A stretch of 64,000 nt of DNA from the NCBI GenBank assembly GCA_019400425.1, contig JAFREE010000014.1, forward strand, positions 62,001 through 126,000, in the 5' to 3' direction. The position numbers and the translations under genes are program-made. This DNA is from Hymenochaete sp. R1. Its lineage: Eukaryota > Basidiomycota > Agaricomycetes > Hymenochaetales > Hymenochaetaceae. The notes below the pieces were generated by a model. The model was not told the DNA's origin. It was given only the letters and a program-made list of their open reading frames with translations, and ran no database searches. Positions 25,388-36,758 of the stretch are shown piece after piece; positions within the stretch are counted from its first letter, which is position 1; each line of letters begins with the position of its first letter.

Positions 25388-27157
25388 ATGGCGGAAAACT
25401 TACGACGAGTGGACAACCTCAAGATAACCTTCCTCGTCGACAACAGTATTGAATGGTACATCTCCTTCCCCCCGAATCCTTTTCCATCTCGACACCAACT
25501 CGAAGGATACTGCTCCAGATGACGATACACCTTGTTGTAGCTGACTGGTGGTGCCACTGCCTTGACTCGAATTTGACCTCACCCTCTATCTGATAGGTTC
25601 GGAAAACTCCCTCCAGGCTTCTCGTCGGAGCTATTCACGCATGTTACGAAACATAACTTGGATGTCGACGAGAATACGGGGGTTCCCGTGTTTGACCTCG
25701 AGAAGTTCTGCTGTGGTACGTCTCCCACTCGTCTTGCTTTACAGCTGAGTCGTTCAGCAGCCTGATGTATACAAACCTGACGACTTTACTTGGATGCAGG
25801 AGCACATGGCTTCTCTGCTCTCATCGTACGTTATTTACATTCACTATTGAAATGCCTACCGCCCCCAAGAGACTCATCATCTTAACTTGAACTATAACAG
25901 GAAACACGCATATGTGCACCTTCCCGTCCTTCCTCCCCTGGTCAAGACACCAGCACCGTCCTGAGTACGGGTCAATCACAAACGGAATCTCACACAATCC
26001 TCTTCGACACCGGCCCAGACTCACAAAGCCTCATCCGCAACATCAAGTCCATGCACGTAGACCCGCGCGCCGTCGAACGCGTCGTCCTCTCACATTGGCA
26101 CGCAGACCATAGCGGTGGGATCCTTTCTTTTCTACGATACCGGAACAGTGTCCTTGAGTCGCCAGCGGGGCTACAACCCTCGCAGGGCCTTAGGGACCCC
26201 GATCCCGACCCTAAATCTCGAGACGCTCGACATGAATCTACTGACTTTAGAAACAACCCAATCACCGTCGACTTACACCCTGATCGACCCTTCTCGCGAG
26301 GTATTGCGCCCCCTCCCTCCGCCAAAGTCCTATGCGCACTTCCCAGAGATCCATCTTTCGACGCGATCCGTGCGTTAGGTGCGCACGTGGAGCTGCACAG
26401 CGAAGAGCACACGGTTGCGGGTGGGACGGTGTATGTGAGTGGAGAGATACCTCGCGTGACAGCGTTTGAGGAGGGGTTGCTGGGAGGAGTGAGGTGGCTT
26501 GGGAGGGAGAAAGGTTGGGTTGCGGAGCCAGTGAGCTTTCCTTTCCTTTTTTTTAATTTGTGCGGTACTGAATATGAACGGGGGAACTTTGAACTTGATT
26601 GCATAAATTTGTAGCATATTATGGACGAGCGATATGCAGCTATCGACGTGCTTGGCAAGGGGCTTGTCATTTTCAGCTCGTGCGTCATTTCCTTTTCCAT
26701 TGGCTTGGATTTAGTACTGGTAAAATCATGGCTATTCATATGCGCAGATGCTCGCACGCAGGAATCGTGAACGTTGTCACCGATGCTATCAAGACTTTGA
26801 AGCGACCCGTTCACATGGTAAGTAAAGCCAAGCATTCCCGCACAGGCCATTCCTTTCATTCAGAGGACCAACCAATTGATTTCTAACATATGAGCGCATA
26901 TAAAGGTAATCGGTGGCTTACACCTCGGTGGCCCAGAGCTCGCCCCTCGCATCGAGCCCACCGTAGATTTCCTCGCACGACGCATGCGGCCTTCGCCAAC
27001 GTATGTCCTCCCGATGCACTGCACGGGATTCAAAGCGAAAGTGAAGCTGGAGGCTGCTCTTGGGGATGGGTGCGTCCCTACGGGAGTCGGAAACGTCGTG
27101 AATGTTGAAGGCGACGCGGAGATGGATGAGAAGCTGTTTCCGCCTGTTATCATTTAA
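25388..27157 (+). CDS. Metallo-beta-lactamase-fold hydrolase
   Basis: A metal-dependent hydrolase of the MBL superfamily; the substrate cannot be read from sequence. Exons 25388-25455, 25597-25715, 25800-25825, 25901-26530, 26615-26679, 26748-26817 and 26906-27157 sum to 1230 nt, 409 residues. The N terminus LKITFLVDNSIEW and GAHGFSALIET are typical of the F420/MBL-like group of stand-alone hydrolases. The metal-binding signature SHWHADHSGG (HxHxDH) follows FDTGPDSQSLIRNI. A later SSCSHAGIVN supplies the usual second-site histidine, and LPMHCTG is the conserved C-terminal motif. All main metal ligands are present, so it should be active. Relatives in this group are often annotated as 7,8-dihydropterin synthase-like; this is family knowledge, not shown here. 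Confidence 0.85.
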
Positions 27158-27323
27158 ACGATTGTAGGTTCATTCTGTATTTGTATGTGAAAGCAAGAGA
27201 TATTTTGGAAAAGATGAAGAATACAGTGAGACAATGATATTCCAAATAAAGATACTGTGCGATCCGTCAATTTCCCGGAAAGGAGAGTAAAATTTAGAAA
27301 AAAAGTTTGTATCCAGAAAAGAC

Positions 27324-29663
27324 TTAGCGTTCCCTATAATAACTTCCATTATCATGCTGCACTATTTCCTGAGTAGCCGGGGCAGCTCTGGGCCTTTTCA
27401 GCGAGGAAGACCGACTTCGCTGGATTTGCTGTGCTGGCTTCGACTTGGCCGGTCTACCTCGTCCTCGTTTCTTTGGAGGCTGCGGCTCGTGGGAAGGGAA
27501 TGAAGCTGGAACCTGCGGAGGTGCCGCAGAGACAGAGCGGATGCGATTTTCTGAGAGTGCAGGAGATGCGAGCTGGGAGAGGTCATTAGTTTGTGCCAGA
27601 AGTGATTGTTGACGCGGTGTGGTACCGCTGGATGGGCGATTAGTTGGGGGCTGGTGCTGGATAAAGTTCACGGTTATGTGCTGTACTTTGTGATGTGATA
27701 ACAAACTATTCGCGCTTACAGCCTCAACATATAACTTCAAAATGAAATTTGGAGGGACGGGAACCTTTCCAGAGCCCGTCGTGGTAATGTCGCTTTCCGA
27801 CGCTTGCAGCAAAACCTGCTTCGCGCATCCACGGCGAAGAGCATACAACCTCGCAGGTCCTTGCAACATGAACTTTTAGTCCAAAGCGTGCTGTACAAAA
27901 GAAATTATACACACCCATGATTCTTGAAGGGCCTGACTGAATGACTTCGCATAGGCTTTTGATGTCAGCTCGGTAGCCATCGGTATCGTTGCCCTGAAGC
28001 TGAAACTCGTCATCCACTAACAGGAGATCACCATTTCTCTCGTCCTCGATTTCAATTTCAAGTTCATGATATACTAAATCACTTGATTTTGGTCTCGCTG
28101 GCTGGGGTTTCGAGAGTAAGTGTGGATCGTAGGTCGTATTTGTAGCGATAAATGGCCGGGCGGAAGGACTGGAAATCTTTGCACCGTTCGGAGGAAATGT
28201 CGGGGGTCGTTCCTTTGTCCCGAGAGGTGTCTCGTCCATGAATTGTTCGCTCAAAGGTACTGAAATATCATCTATCGCGTTCAACGTCTCGAAATCAGAC
28301 AACGGGCTGGCACCAGCCGTTGTTCGCGCATGACGGTTGGCCTGAGATTCGTTCCCACTTCCTTGCACCAGATTGAGAGACTTATCTATAGTATTTGTGG
28401 TCGTAGTAACCTGACTCTGAGGTCGGCTTTCCTCTTGATGTAAAGACGCGGGCTGACTGTCTTGAGAAGCGACATGATTATTAATAGAAAAGGCAGGGTG
28501 GTTTGAAAAATTCGTCACGGCGAGGTTTGCATCTGCTGTTAGCTGATGGTCGTAGCCCGGGACTCTGAACGTGCCCCTCTTCCGTTTACGTTCACCGCCT
28601 GTCGGGAAAGAGGCAGAAACCCAATCGCTTTGCTGAGCGGAGCCGGATGACACGGTGGTAGAAATTGAAGGATTTGGATGTTGGGATGCTACGCCGCTGG
28701 ACGCTGGGTTCGGAGAAGCCTGCGAACCTGTAGGGTATATTGGTGTTGCATCAATAAACGTGTGGATTGATATTGGCATGCGTTGTGCGTTCGGGTCGAT
28801 TGGAGTTGAAGGCTTCTCAGAAGCATTTAGGTTGACTGCTGGCGCTTGATTAGACGAGTCGAGCAGAGGCAAAGGCCCAGCATGCGTGGCTGGACTAGCC
28901 TCGTTTGACGGAAGTTGTTGTCCCCCGGTTACTCCACTTGGGCAAAGGGGCACGCTTCGAAGATCCCCAGAGTTCAGTGGACTTATTGAACGATCACTAA
29001 CACCCCCTGATTCCGGTAGAGACAGTACAGGCCTCGTTGTCGACATCGAGTCTGTGCGTTCGCGTTCGCATGCAACGTCGACCTTATTTTGCCCATTCCC
29101 ATCACTTGAAGTGAGTTGGTCCCCCGGCGATACTGTGGTACAACTGTTTGTCCCTTGTCTATCATTTGTCGTAGGAATGGCCGTGCTGTAGAATTGACTT
29201 TGCCCAAATCTTGAAGTAGGATTGAAACCAAATGCCGATTTTCCATTCCCAAAGCCCAGTGATGGTCGTACAATGCTGCCGTTCACGGCTGATCCCGAGT
29301 CCCAATGTCCCCCTGAATTCGTGGGGTTTTCATCGTCGGATACGGGTGACGGAGACCTTCGAGATTGACGCTAATGCCACACATTTGACAACGATTCGAA
29401 TGTAAAGCAGGAGTGACGCACTCGTGAGCCAGACGAGTCATTACTACTCGACCTCCTGCAGTCGTATCAGTAAGTTGCATAGAGAGAGAAACTTGCTAAA
29501 CGTACGAGCTAGATCGTCTGCCTTCACCTATACGACCCTCTTTTCCTTTCGTGACTTCGCGGATTGGCCTACCGCAGTCCCTGGCGCTCGGTAGAGCACT
29601 GATATTACGTCGCAACACTAGTCGTTCTTCATCTGGGTTTGGTAGCATAGTTGAGCGCCTCAT
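27324..29663 (-). CDS. AT-hook-containing disordered nuclear protein, function unknown
   Basis: I do not recognise the family. Exons 5' to 3': 29506-29663, 29422-29455, 27913-29370, 27720-27872, 27324-27656; 712 codons, 711 residues. An Arg/Ser-rich N terminus (GRRSSSRSSSNDSSGSRRQS) leads to SPSPVSDDENPTN. About 400 disordered Ser/Pro/Asn/Gln-rich residues follow, with a basic patch ERKRKRGTFRVPG near 300. An acidic segment (YHELEIEIEDERNGDLLL) comes next. A short folded-looking block follows, with GFMLQGPARLYALRRGCAKQ and PPNFILKLYVE. The tail carries an AT-hook-like KKRGRGRPAK. A chromatin or transcription role is inferred from the AT-hook. Intron 3 is only about 40 nt and is the weakest point of the model. 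A decayed partial copy lies at 31250-31830. Confidence 0.7.
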
Positions 29664-30678
29664 GTTCGAGAGAACGAATAAAATCCTTGTGGGGGATGTT
29701 TCACTTATTAGTGGCTTGTCGTGAAAGTCATCCGAGTTGTTGACAAGAACCTTACTCGGAGGATGCCATTAGGCGCCGATAACGTCGATCATTTCTTGAG
29801 TCGGCTTTCATTTCCATCCAATCGTCACTTCAAACTTCGCCTTCATACACTTCTTAGTGCTCAGTCCTTGCTCCTGCTACGACATCTCTATTCATCGAGT
29901 GCACATCTCATCAACAACGTGTATAACTTATTTTTTACTAGAAATTAGCACATTCCGCTCGCAACTTGCCGCTCTGAATTGGACATTTCCTGACGCACAG
30001 ATAGTTGTAGTATGGAATCAATCAACGTCCTCGCACCCTCTTCCCTTCTCTCAAGCCACGACAGGGATGCACACATATTTGCGATGAGAACGGATCCTAC
30101 AATAATGATGCAGCCCGGAATCACTTGTCAGTCTTAGATTCTAAGGTCCAGTCCCATGCGTACCTCTGAGTCTCTTGTTCTTGCTTATGGAAGTTGGAGC
30201 GCTGTGATCACATGCGTAGGAGCACTCTGCTCTTCTAGACCTACTTGAAATAGCCCTCCTACCATACGGCTCTATCGAAGCTCGTCGTGCGCCCGAGATA
30301 TTTTCGTGCATTGTTCTCCTTCCACCTTTCTTGATTGCTATTTATGCGATTGGTACATTTTCCTTTACTTCCAAAAGATTTAGCTTCTTGAAGTCATTGG
30401 TCTCATACCCCTGTTCTGCGGATGCATACTACAGACGTGACATGATTGGCTTGTCCGTTCCCCAACCATGCACCGGGACGAACTCGGGGAATATGATTGG
30501 GTATCCAAATCCCTTTCGTGTTCTATATGTAGCCAAAGTCATGCACTGAAGGCGGAGCTTTCTCCGTGATGCCACAATAACTCATACGAGAGCGGTGAAG
30601 CCTACGTAGGGCGACTATCTACTATAAAAACTAGAGGGTTTATTGAGGGCTCTGAACAACCTCCCTTCATATCACAAG
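29664..30678. other. Intergenic between the AT-hook gene and secreted protein gene 1 (divergent)
   Basis: A head-to-head region of about 1 kb. It is diverged but similar to 31830-32820 in copy B, so it belongs to the duplicated unit. Only short open frames without features occur. Confidence 0.45.
30623..30630 (+). promoter_or_regulatory. TATA box of secreted protein gene 1
   Basis: TATAAAAA lies 49-56 bases before the start codon. The two paralogues have the same element at the same distance. Confidence 0.55.
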
Positions 30679-31152
30679 ATGTTCACAGTAACTCTGACTC
30701 TTATTGCTCTTGCTATCCTACCACAAGCATATGCAGTCTGCGGCGGTGGCAGATGGGACAGCATCGCTATTTACGATTCCTTCAATGGCAGGAACCATGT
30801 AAGAGAAGACTCTTCGTTTATTATTCCATTTCGACTCTGAAAAAAATCAAAGCGAGGGGTGATTGCGACCATCTCGTGCGACGAATTTGACTGGCGTACA
30901 GAAGAAGCGCCGCAATCAAATATTTGCGGAGAATACACCTATGGCTCTACTGTCATCTGTAAACCCAACACGTAGGCTTGCATCATTTTCACATCTGCGC
31001 AAATTCTTTCTGACTGGATAATTTTCATCTGCAGGGACGTTCCGCTTGCTGTAAAGATTTTTGACGATGAAGGATACTACGTTAATTGTACGCACTCTAA
31101 CGAAATTTGCGGTTGGAACCCAACAGGGATCTACTGCTGCAATCACGAGTAG
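30679..31152 (+). CDS. Small secreted cysteine-rich protein, paralogue 1
   Basis: An unnamed secreted protein of about 119 residues. The signal peptide (1-19) is MFTVTLTLIALAILPQAYA. Three exons: the first ends at CAT just before GTAAGA (30799), the second starts CGAGGGG after an AAAG acceptor, and the third begins after a TGCAG acceptor and splits a Thr codon. The mature part has cysteines in C-GG, SCDEF, ICGEYTYGSTVICKP, VNCTH, EICG and a CC pair near the end (GIYCCNHE). Cysteine content and size are typical of fungal effector-like or cell-surface proteins, but no function can be read. It shares exon phases and TATA position with genes at 32821 and 35110. Confidence 0.75.
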
Positions 31153-31249
31153 AACTATAGTAGATTGCATGTAGGTTCCTTAGGCTGTGATTCGGAGGCC
31201 CTGGAAGATCATTTGTCGTTCGTTCTCACAATCGATGTATAACAATAAC

Positions 31250-31830
31250 AGGTCGAAGTAGTTCGACATGGCGAGGCTTGCGTTTGACGCCAGCTGCAGG
31301 TGATGTTCGTAGCCTGAGACTCTGCACGTACTCCTCTTCCATTTACGTCCTCCACCTGACCCTTTCGGCGAAGCAGAGACTCAATTCCTTCCCTGAGCAG
31401 AGCCAGATAATACGGCAATGGAGGTCAAAGGATCCGAATTTTGGTATGCTACGCCTCGCTGGGTTCTGGAAAGCGCGCGAGCCCATAGGGTGTATCGGAG
31501 TTGCATCAATAAACGTGTGGACTGTTATAGGGTTGTATTGAGCATTCAGGTCGTTTGGAGCTGAAGGCTTCTCAGATACATTTGAGTTGAACTCTGACGC
31601 TTGATTGAGCGAAATGGGTTTGACTTGCTCTTTGTAGTCGTACCAGCGAGTTGCAACGAGGAAAAGACACGCCGAGCGTACGAGTTAGATCGCCTGTCTT
31701 CCTCATACGGCCTTCCCTTCTCCTCCCGACTTCGCGGATCGGCCTTCGAAAGAGCGCTGGTACTTCGCAAAACTGGTCTTTCGTCTTCTGAGTTTGATAA
31801 CATAGTCGAGATCCTCACATGCACTGTTCA
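31250..31830 (-). pseudogene. Decayed partial copy of the AT-hook gene
   Basis: The sequence matches two separated parts of the intact gene: 31250-31600 corresponds to about 28500-28855, and 31600-31830 to about 29450-29690. The middle part is missing. Small insertions and deletions break the frame, and no continuous reading frame like the parent remains. It was probably left by the tandem duplication that also made secreted protein gene 2. Confidence 0.65.
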
Positions 31831-32820
31831 ATAGAACAAACAGAGGTCGTGCAGGCACTGTAGGCAAAGTTGCTTCAATATTGGTGGCTTGTCAAGAAGG
31901 TGACGGCCATTAGTATTGGTGGACTCGGATAAGCGTGCTCACCAACAACGTCGATCATTCGTTTCGAAATCAATGACCGCATTTTCTGAAAATTTCTGTT
32001 GTCGTCGAGGTCTCATTTTCTACCTTCACCTCATCTCACCACTGACTACACAGTCTCCTCTTGTTACAATATCTCCCTCCGCTGCAGCGTGCGTATTTCT
32101 ACAAGATTGTAAGCTGTGCTCTGTATCGGATGGAAGTCGCGTCCCGCTCCGCGACTTTTGTCGCTGTCGGTAATTTCCTGATGCGGAACTGGTACTGCGA
32201 GGCGGGATCAACACGTTCATTTGTTCTTTCCACCTTTCGTCCGACAGGGATGGGCACGAGTTCAACATGAGGGCGAAACTTACGATAATAATTCAGCTTT
32301 AAATTCACTCTTTCTTGTTCCATGCATACCTCAGCGTCTTTTTGTCCTGGCCTGTGCGCTAGAGTGCCGTTACTTGTTGCACAGAAGCATTGAGCGTTTA
32401 TACTACCCAGAGAAAGAGAGCGGTCTTTTCGCCTTGAGCTTGCGATGCACTCGGTATGTGTATTCATTTTTGCCTGTGAGCATTTGTTATGCGAGGGGTA
32501 CGTTTTCAACCTGTCTTCGAATTATATCTATCGGTGATGTCGATGTTGTTCCACCTATACTCTATATGCATGCGAACTCACCGCAGACTTGGCCGCCTTG
32601 GACAAACCTTGTCCTAACCCTTAGACGGACGTAAGGGATGTGATGGGACATCCATATTCTATTTGTGTTCCATTTGCAGCGAAAGGCAGGCGCTGGAGGC
32701 GAGTTTTCTTCGTAATGCAATAGTATCACCTCGGAGAGAGAGACTTATAGAGGTCGGATGTCCACTATAAAGATAGGAGGACTTTCAGTTGTTCAGACAA
32801 CCTATTCCTCTTAACACAAG
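31831..32820. other. Upstream flank of secreted protein gene 2 (copy B flank)
   Basis: Related to 29700-30678. Open frames here (up to 137 codons) are not shared with the other copy and lack features, so they are not called. Confidence 0.4.
32766..32772 (+). promoter_or_regulatory. TATA box of secreted protein gene 2
   Basis: TATAAAG lies 49-55 bases before the start codon, matching the position in paralogue 1. Confidence 0.55.
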
Positions 32821-33293
32821 ATGTTCGCTGTTACTCTGGCTCTCATTGCTCTTGCTTTTGTGCCACAAACGTATGCAGTCTGTGATGGCGGTAGATTGGA
32901 CAGCATCGCCATTTATGACTCTTTCAATGACAGGAACCATGTAAGAGCAGCCTCTTCGTCGATCTTCCCATTCTGTTTCTGAAAGTGCACAAAGCTCGGG
33001 GTGATTGTGAATAGCTCGTGCATGGAGTTCGACCGGCGCACAGGCAGATTCTTGCTGGTATCGAACATCTGCGGAGAATACAAGAATGGCTCGATTGTCG
33101 CTTGCAGGCCCGACACGTGGGTTCTGGTTACACACGTCTTCGCCGACTTGCGGTAATAGATTTTTTCATCTCCAGGGACGTTCCGCTCGCTGTAAAGCCT
33201 TTTAACGACGAAGGATATTATGTCAACTGTACACACAGCGATGAAACTTGCGGCGGGAGCCAGGCGGGAATTTACTGCTGCTATCACGAGTAG
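32821..33293 (+). CDS. Small secreted cysteine-rich protein, paralogue 2
   Basis: A close paralogue of the gene at 30679, intact, with the same three-exon structure. The signal peptide is MFAVTLALIALAFVPQTYA. Shared blocks are DSIAIYDSFN, NICGEYKNGSIVACRP, DVPLAVKPFNDEGYYVNCTH, ETCGG and GIYCCYHE before the stop. Substitutions keep the frame and cysteines while changing the residues between them, as expected if the protein is still under selection. The function is unknown. It lies directly upstream of the cutC gene. Confidence 0.75.
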
Positions 33294-33473
33294 TAGAGCT
33301 GGTAGTAGAAAGCGTAGCAGCCGGTTGAGACTCTGACTCTGATCTGAGAGGTCCCGGAAAATCGTTTGACGATCGTTCTCACGGATATTGTGTAAATCAT
33401 TGCGTATACGCATGTCTTTCAGTTTTCATCGATTTTGACCATCATCTGCAACACTACGAGCTTCGAATTATCT

Positions 33474-34623
33474 ATGGATAAGTTTACCATTGAGGTCTGC
33501 GTTGACTCCGTGGGATCAGCCGTCGCGTAAGTGCCTTGCTCGCATTCCCATTGGGGTCGAAGCGCGGGTCTATTCTTTTTAACGAAAGGCGACATCTCGG
33601 TGATAAACACAAGTGCTCTTCAGGGGGGCGCTGATCGTCTCGAATTATGTGCAAGTCTGCCTCTTGGGGGCGGGACGACCCCCTCAGTTGGCTTCGTGAA
33701 GACCATCCAGACGATCTCTCAAACAGAACGTCCAGACTGTACGACGGAATTGATGGTAAGCTATCAGTTCCAAAAGCTCGATTGAAAGCCTGAAATATGA
33801 TTGATCCAATTGTTTACATCTAGGTCATGATCCGGCCTCGAACGGGCGACTTTCTTTACAACTATTACGAACTTGATGTCATGCTTGAAGACATTGATTC
33901 ATTTGCTTTGCTGGGAGTGACGGGCGTTGTTTTTGGTGCATTAACATCTGACGGAGGCATCGATCGGACGAAGACAAGTTTGCTAGTGAAAAGAGCGACG
34001 TCGCATGGACTACAAGGTAACTTAACTTGCATTTGCTCTTGTGTAGCGAATGCCGATGGAGAGCTTGGGTGCACATAGTTTGCTTCCATAGAGCTTTCGA
34101 TATGGTCGTAGATCAGCTGAATGAGTTGCGAATGATTCGGACATCGGACATCCGCGGATTGACTCGCATCCTCACCAGGTAAGAATACCAAGAATATTAT
34201 TTTCTGTCTGGTATCAACTCTTATCCCACTAGTGGCGGATGTCACTCCGTCATAGAGCCGACCGCTTTCTCCAAGCTAACGGACTTGTGTGAGGAAATGA
34301 CGCTCTGGGCAGAGCACGGAGGACCTATTGAAATCATGCCCGGATCCGGCGTGTCACCGAACTTCTTACGATTACATCTACGGCAGCTCTTAGATGCAGG
34401 CGTACGATCCGTACATCTGAGTGGCGGCAGTTATGAAGAGCCCAGCGCAAACAGACTCGGAATGCAGTTTAGGAAAGAAGGTATGGGCATGGGCGTAGGT
34501 GAGGGCGAGTGGAAAGTGTGGCAAACCGGATCATCCAAAGTATTGGAGGTCCGGAAAATCGTTGACTCCGAGTTTCATCGCTTTCTGAATGAAAACTTGA
34601 AGGACACGCATGTCTCTCGATAG
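33474..34623 (+). CDS. cutC: CutC family protein
   Basis: CutC proteins are TIM-barrel proteins once linked to copper homeostasis; the biochemical role is still unclear. Exons 33474-33526, 33614-33755, 33824-34016, 34079-34178 and 34233-34623 give 292 residues. Recognisable blocks: EVCVDSVGSAVA, LQGGADRLELCASLPLGGGTTPS, VMIRPRTGDFLY, VTGVVFGALTSDGGID, VCFHRAFDMV, RILTSGG, PIEIMPGSGVSPNFL and VRSVHLSGGSY. The barrel is complete, with no break. Exon 2 must start at 33614 (AAG acceptor) to give VAALQGGADR. It is an ordinary gene placed between two members of the secreted-protein family. Confidence 0.92.
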
Positions 34624-35109
34624 GCGCTCGCAAGTTGTCGTAACGTGTGGCTTAGACTCTGTGCTATGCATCATGATTGCCATCATTATCCGTGGCGTGG
34701 TCGGGGTAATTTCACCGCTTGGCATTTCCTATTGCAAATAACACTACGGTAAAGTTATGGGGATCACAACCTAGACTCGAACGAGATCATGGTAAATCTT
34801 CTACTGTCTCGGATCTTCTGTGCATACATACAACTCCCTCCTGGCTTACCATGAGAAAAATGTCCTGCCGGCCACTGACGCTGTTGAGGCGTATCATTAT
34901 GAAGCAAACCTCAGGATTAGTAACGTTTGCAGGTTAGAGATTCGGAGGCCCATACCGACTTCACCTCCCGTACGGTAAGGTGAATTACTTGATATTCAGT
35001 GGTAAAGGAAGACGAGGTGGACAAAATCGACTGTTTTTGTACATTTCTAAAATTTGTATAAATGCTACTTATTACTTAGTTTACTGACGCAGCACCCAAG
35101 CACCTCGAC
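34624..35109. other. Intergenic between cutC and secreted protein gene 3
   Basis: No gene was seen. A 13-base match (GATTCGGAGGCCC) near 34943 also occurs near 31189, downstream of secreted protein gene 1. It may be a trace of the same duplication unit. Confidence 0.35.
35057..35063 (+). promoter_or_regulatory. TATA box of secreted protein gene 3
   Basis: TATAAAT lies 47-53 bases before the start codon, as in paralogues 1 and 2. Confidence 0.5.
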
Positions 35110-35580
35110 ATGTTCAAAGTCACCCTCGCTCTCGCGACTCTTGCAATCATCCCCAAGGCCACTGCAATATGCTCTAGCGGTCAGATAGGCATCGGCATAT
35201 CTATAGTTGCCTTGGGCCCATTCATAGAGGTGAGTGACATACACTATTGTTGTAATTTATTTGTTCACCTCTATCCCACCTTGCAACTTGAATGCTGCCA
35301 GTTTGGAACGATTTGGGACCCAAATTGCAATGTCATCGACGAGATCTTCAGTCCGACTATCTGTGGGAACTACGTCAACGGATCCACAGTCATTTGCAAC
35401 GCTGGCACGTAAGTATAATCTTTCTCTAGTTGGGATCTCTATCGTCTACTAAAAGTGATACTCGTTAGTATGATCCCAGACTCCGCTCAGACCCGCCATG
35501 CGGATAATTGGGGTCATTGCACCCCAACGAGCGATTCTTGTCCAAGAGGACCGGTTGAATTTTGCTGCTCTCCTGCATAA
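35110..35580 (+). CDS. Small secreted cysteine-rich protein, paralogue 3 (diverged)
   Basis: Three exons with the same phases as the genes at 30679 and 32821: the first ends at GAG before GTGAGT (35230), and the third splits a Thr codon. The signal peptide is MFKVTLALATLAIIPKATA. The conserved core is TICGNYVNGSTVICNAGT, and the end again carries a CC pair (EFCCSPA). Elsewhere it is strongly diverged. Length is about 110 residues. The function is unknown; the common gene structure, more than residue identity, shows the shared origin. Confidence 0.72.
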
Positions 35581-35757
35581 ATTGAAATTGAGCTCCGACA
35601 ATACATGTAGTCGGGTTCGGGCAAAATGTATTTGTTTGCGTATGTTTATTATTTAGCCACACGCAATCCATCCGTGCATAATTATTGTTTGTTCCTTTCA
35701 CCCGTGACTACAATCTAAGAAGGAGTCGACAACTCCTTGCTAATCCAATCCCAAAGA

Positions 35758-36420
35758 ATGAACATCCTGCGTAGCTCGGCAGCACGCAACGCTCAAGCCA
35801 ACAAGCCTCTTCCTGCTATCTACGAGCCATCTGCTAGTCCCAGGGACCTCAACACCAACATTTTCGATTCTCCCGACTCTCCCATCCCTACCATCTCAGT
35901 TGACGCATCTTTACTTGACAACGGACCTCACTACGACCACTACTCTGGCGGGTCTCCTGATGTCTCGGGCTCTCACTCTGTCACACACAATTCGAAGTCG
36001 CATCTCACCAGCCCAACAACACATGCCACTCGCTCATCTAGTCTCCTATCACCAACCTACGCCGGAAGCCCCCAATACCAAGATTCTCCCAAGCCATCTC
36101 ACCCCACTCTTACCGCTTTCAAACCCGCAAAGTACTTCCGACCCCCACCAGGCCTTCGACCGAGTCAAATCTTTGGTTCTTCCGCCCTCATCCACACCGA
36201 CTCCGATCGCGGACCGCGCCGCCTTGCCACGCAGCAGGCGATCGAAGTGCAGGAGCTCCTGGAGGAACAAGAGAAGGAGATGCGCATGGAGGTTGCGCGT
36301 GTGCTGAGGTCTATGCGTGATCTGAAGAGGAGCGTGCGTTCGTTGAAGAGGGAGAGGGAGAGAGAGGTGGATCGGTTGAAGGATAGTGAAGGGGAGATTA
36401 CCGTTGGGACGGCTATTTGA
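35758..36420 (+). CDS. Disordered protein with C-terminal coiled coil, function unknown
   Basis: A single-exon gene of 220 residues. The N-terminal 140 residues are Ser/Pro/His-rich and probably disordered; KPAKYFRPPPGLRPSQIFG (about 122-140) is the most conserved-looking motif. A charged helix follows (QEKEMRMEVARVLRSMRDLKRSVRSLKRERERE), predicted to form a coiled coil. The start is the first ATG before a continuous frame; the region upstream of it in this frame lacks an ATG nearby. No family was recognised. Confidence 0.65.
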   Translation: MNILRSSAARNAQANKPLPAIYEPSASPRDLNTNIFDSPDSPIPTISVDASLLDNGPHYDHYSGGSPDVSGSHSVTHNSKSHLTSPTTHATRSSSLLSPTYAGSPQYQDSPKPSHPTLTAFKPAKYFRPPPGLRPSQIFGSSALIHTDSDRGPRRLATQQAIEVQELLEEQEKEMRMEVARVLRSMRDLKRSVRSLKREREREVDRLKDSEGEITVGTAI

Positions 36421-36758
36421 TACGGCCCGCACCACCACAAGAGCTACTATGTTTAATAAGAGAACATGCACAGATAACGTTGCTTGAGCAGCTGAGTCGT
36501 GCACGGTTTCATGTCGGTGAGATCATGAGAGATACGAAAAGTCTAGCCACCTCCACACTGTCTAGAATCCGATCAAGCACGAAAACACGTGTTTTCCCTT
36601 TTAAGTATAAGAACCAGGGAGGTTCAGGTCAATTGGATCATCAACAACCCATCTTCATCATTGTCCATATCCACATCCACATCCACCCTTTGCATACACA
36701 TCCACGACATGAGTATGAATTTTGATTATTGTTGTGTCGAGCATACTGGTCAAGACTA
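36421..36758. other. Intergenic before the RPEL gene
   Basis: A 102-codon open frame (36417-36725) overlaps the preceding stop and has no motif. A pyrimidine/CACATC-rich stretch at 36650-36710 is likely the promoter or leader of the RPEL gene. Confidence 0.35.

Larger units (their letters stand above)
28489..31152. repeat. Segmental duplication, copy A
   Basis: This segment is similar, in the same order and orientation, to about 31250-33293. It includes the 5' part of the AT-hook gene, its upstream flank and small secreted protein gene 1. An exact match of about 20 bases lies at 28745-28765 versus 31500-31520, within longer diverged similarity. Copy B lacks the part equivalent to roughly 28860-29450. 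Confidence 0.7.
31250..33293. repeat. Segmental duplication, copy B
   Basis: A diverged tandem copy of 28489-31152 with an internal loss. It contains a broken remnant of the AT-hook gene (31250-31830), the upstream flank and secreted protein gene 2. The sequences just after both secreted-protein genes (31188-31240 and 33345-33400) are also alike, so the repeat edge lies a little beyond the stop codons. Confidence 0.65.

Noticed and set aside
25144..25557. A 137-codon minus-strand open frame
   Set aside because: It overlaps the first exon, first intron and promoter of the MBL-fold gene, whose splicing and motifs are clear.
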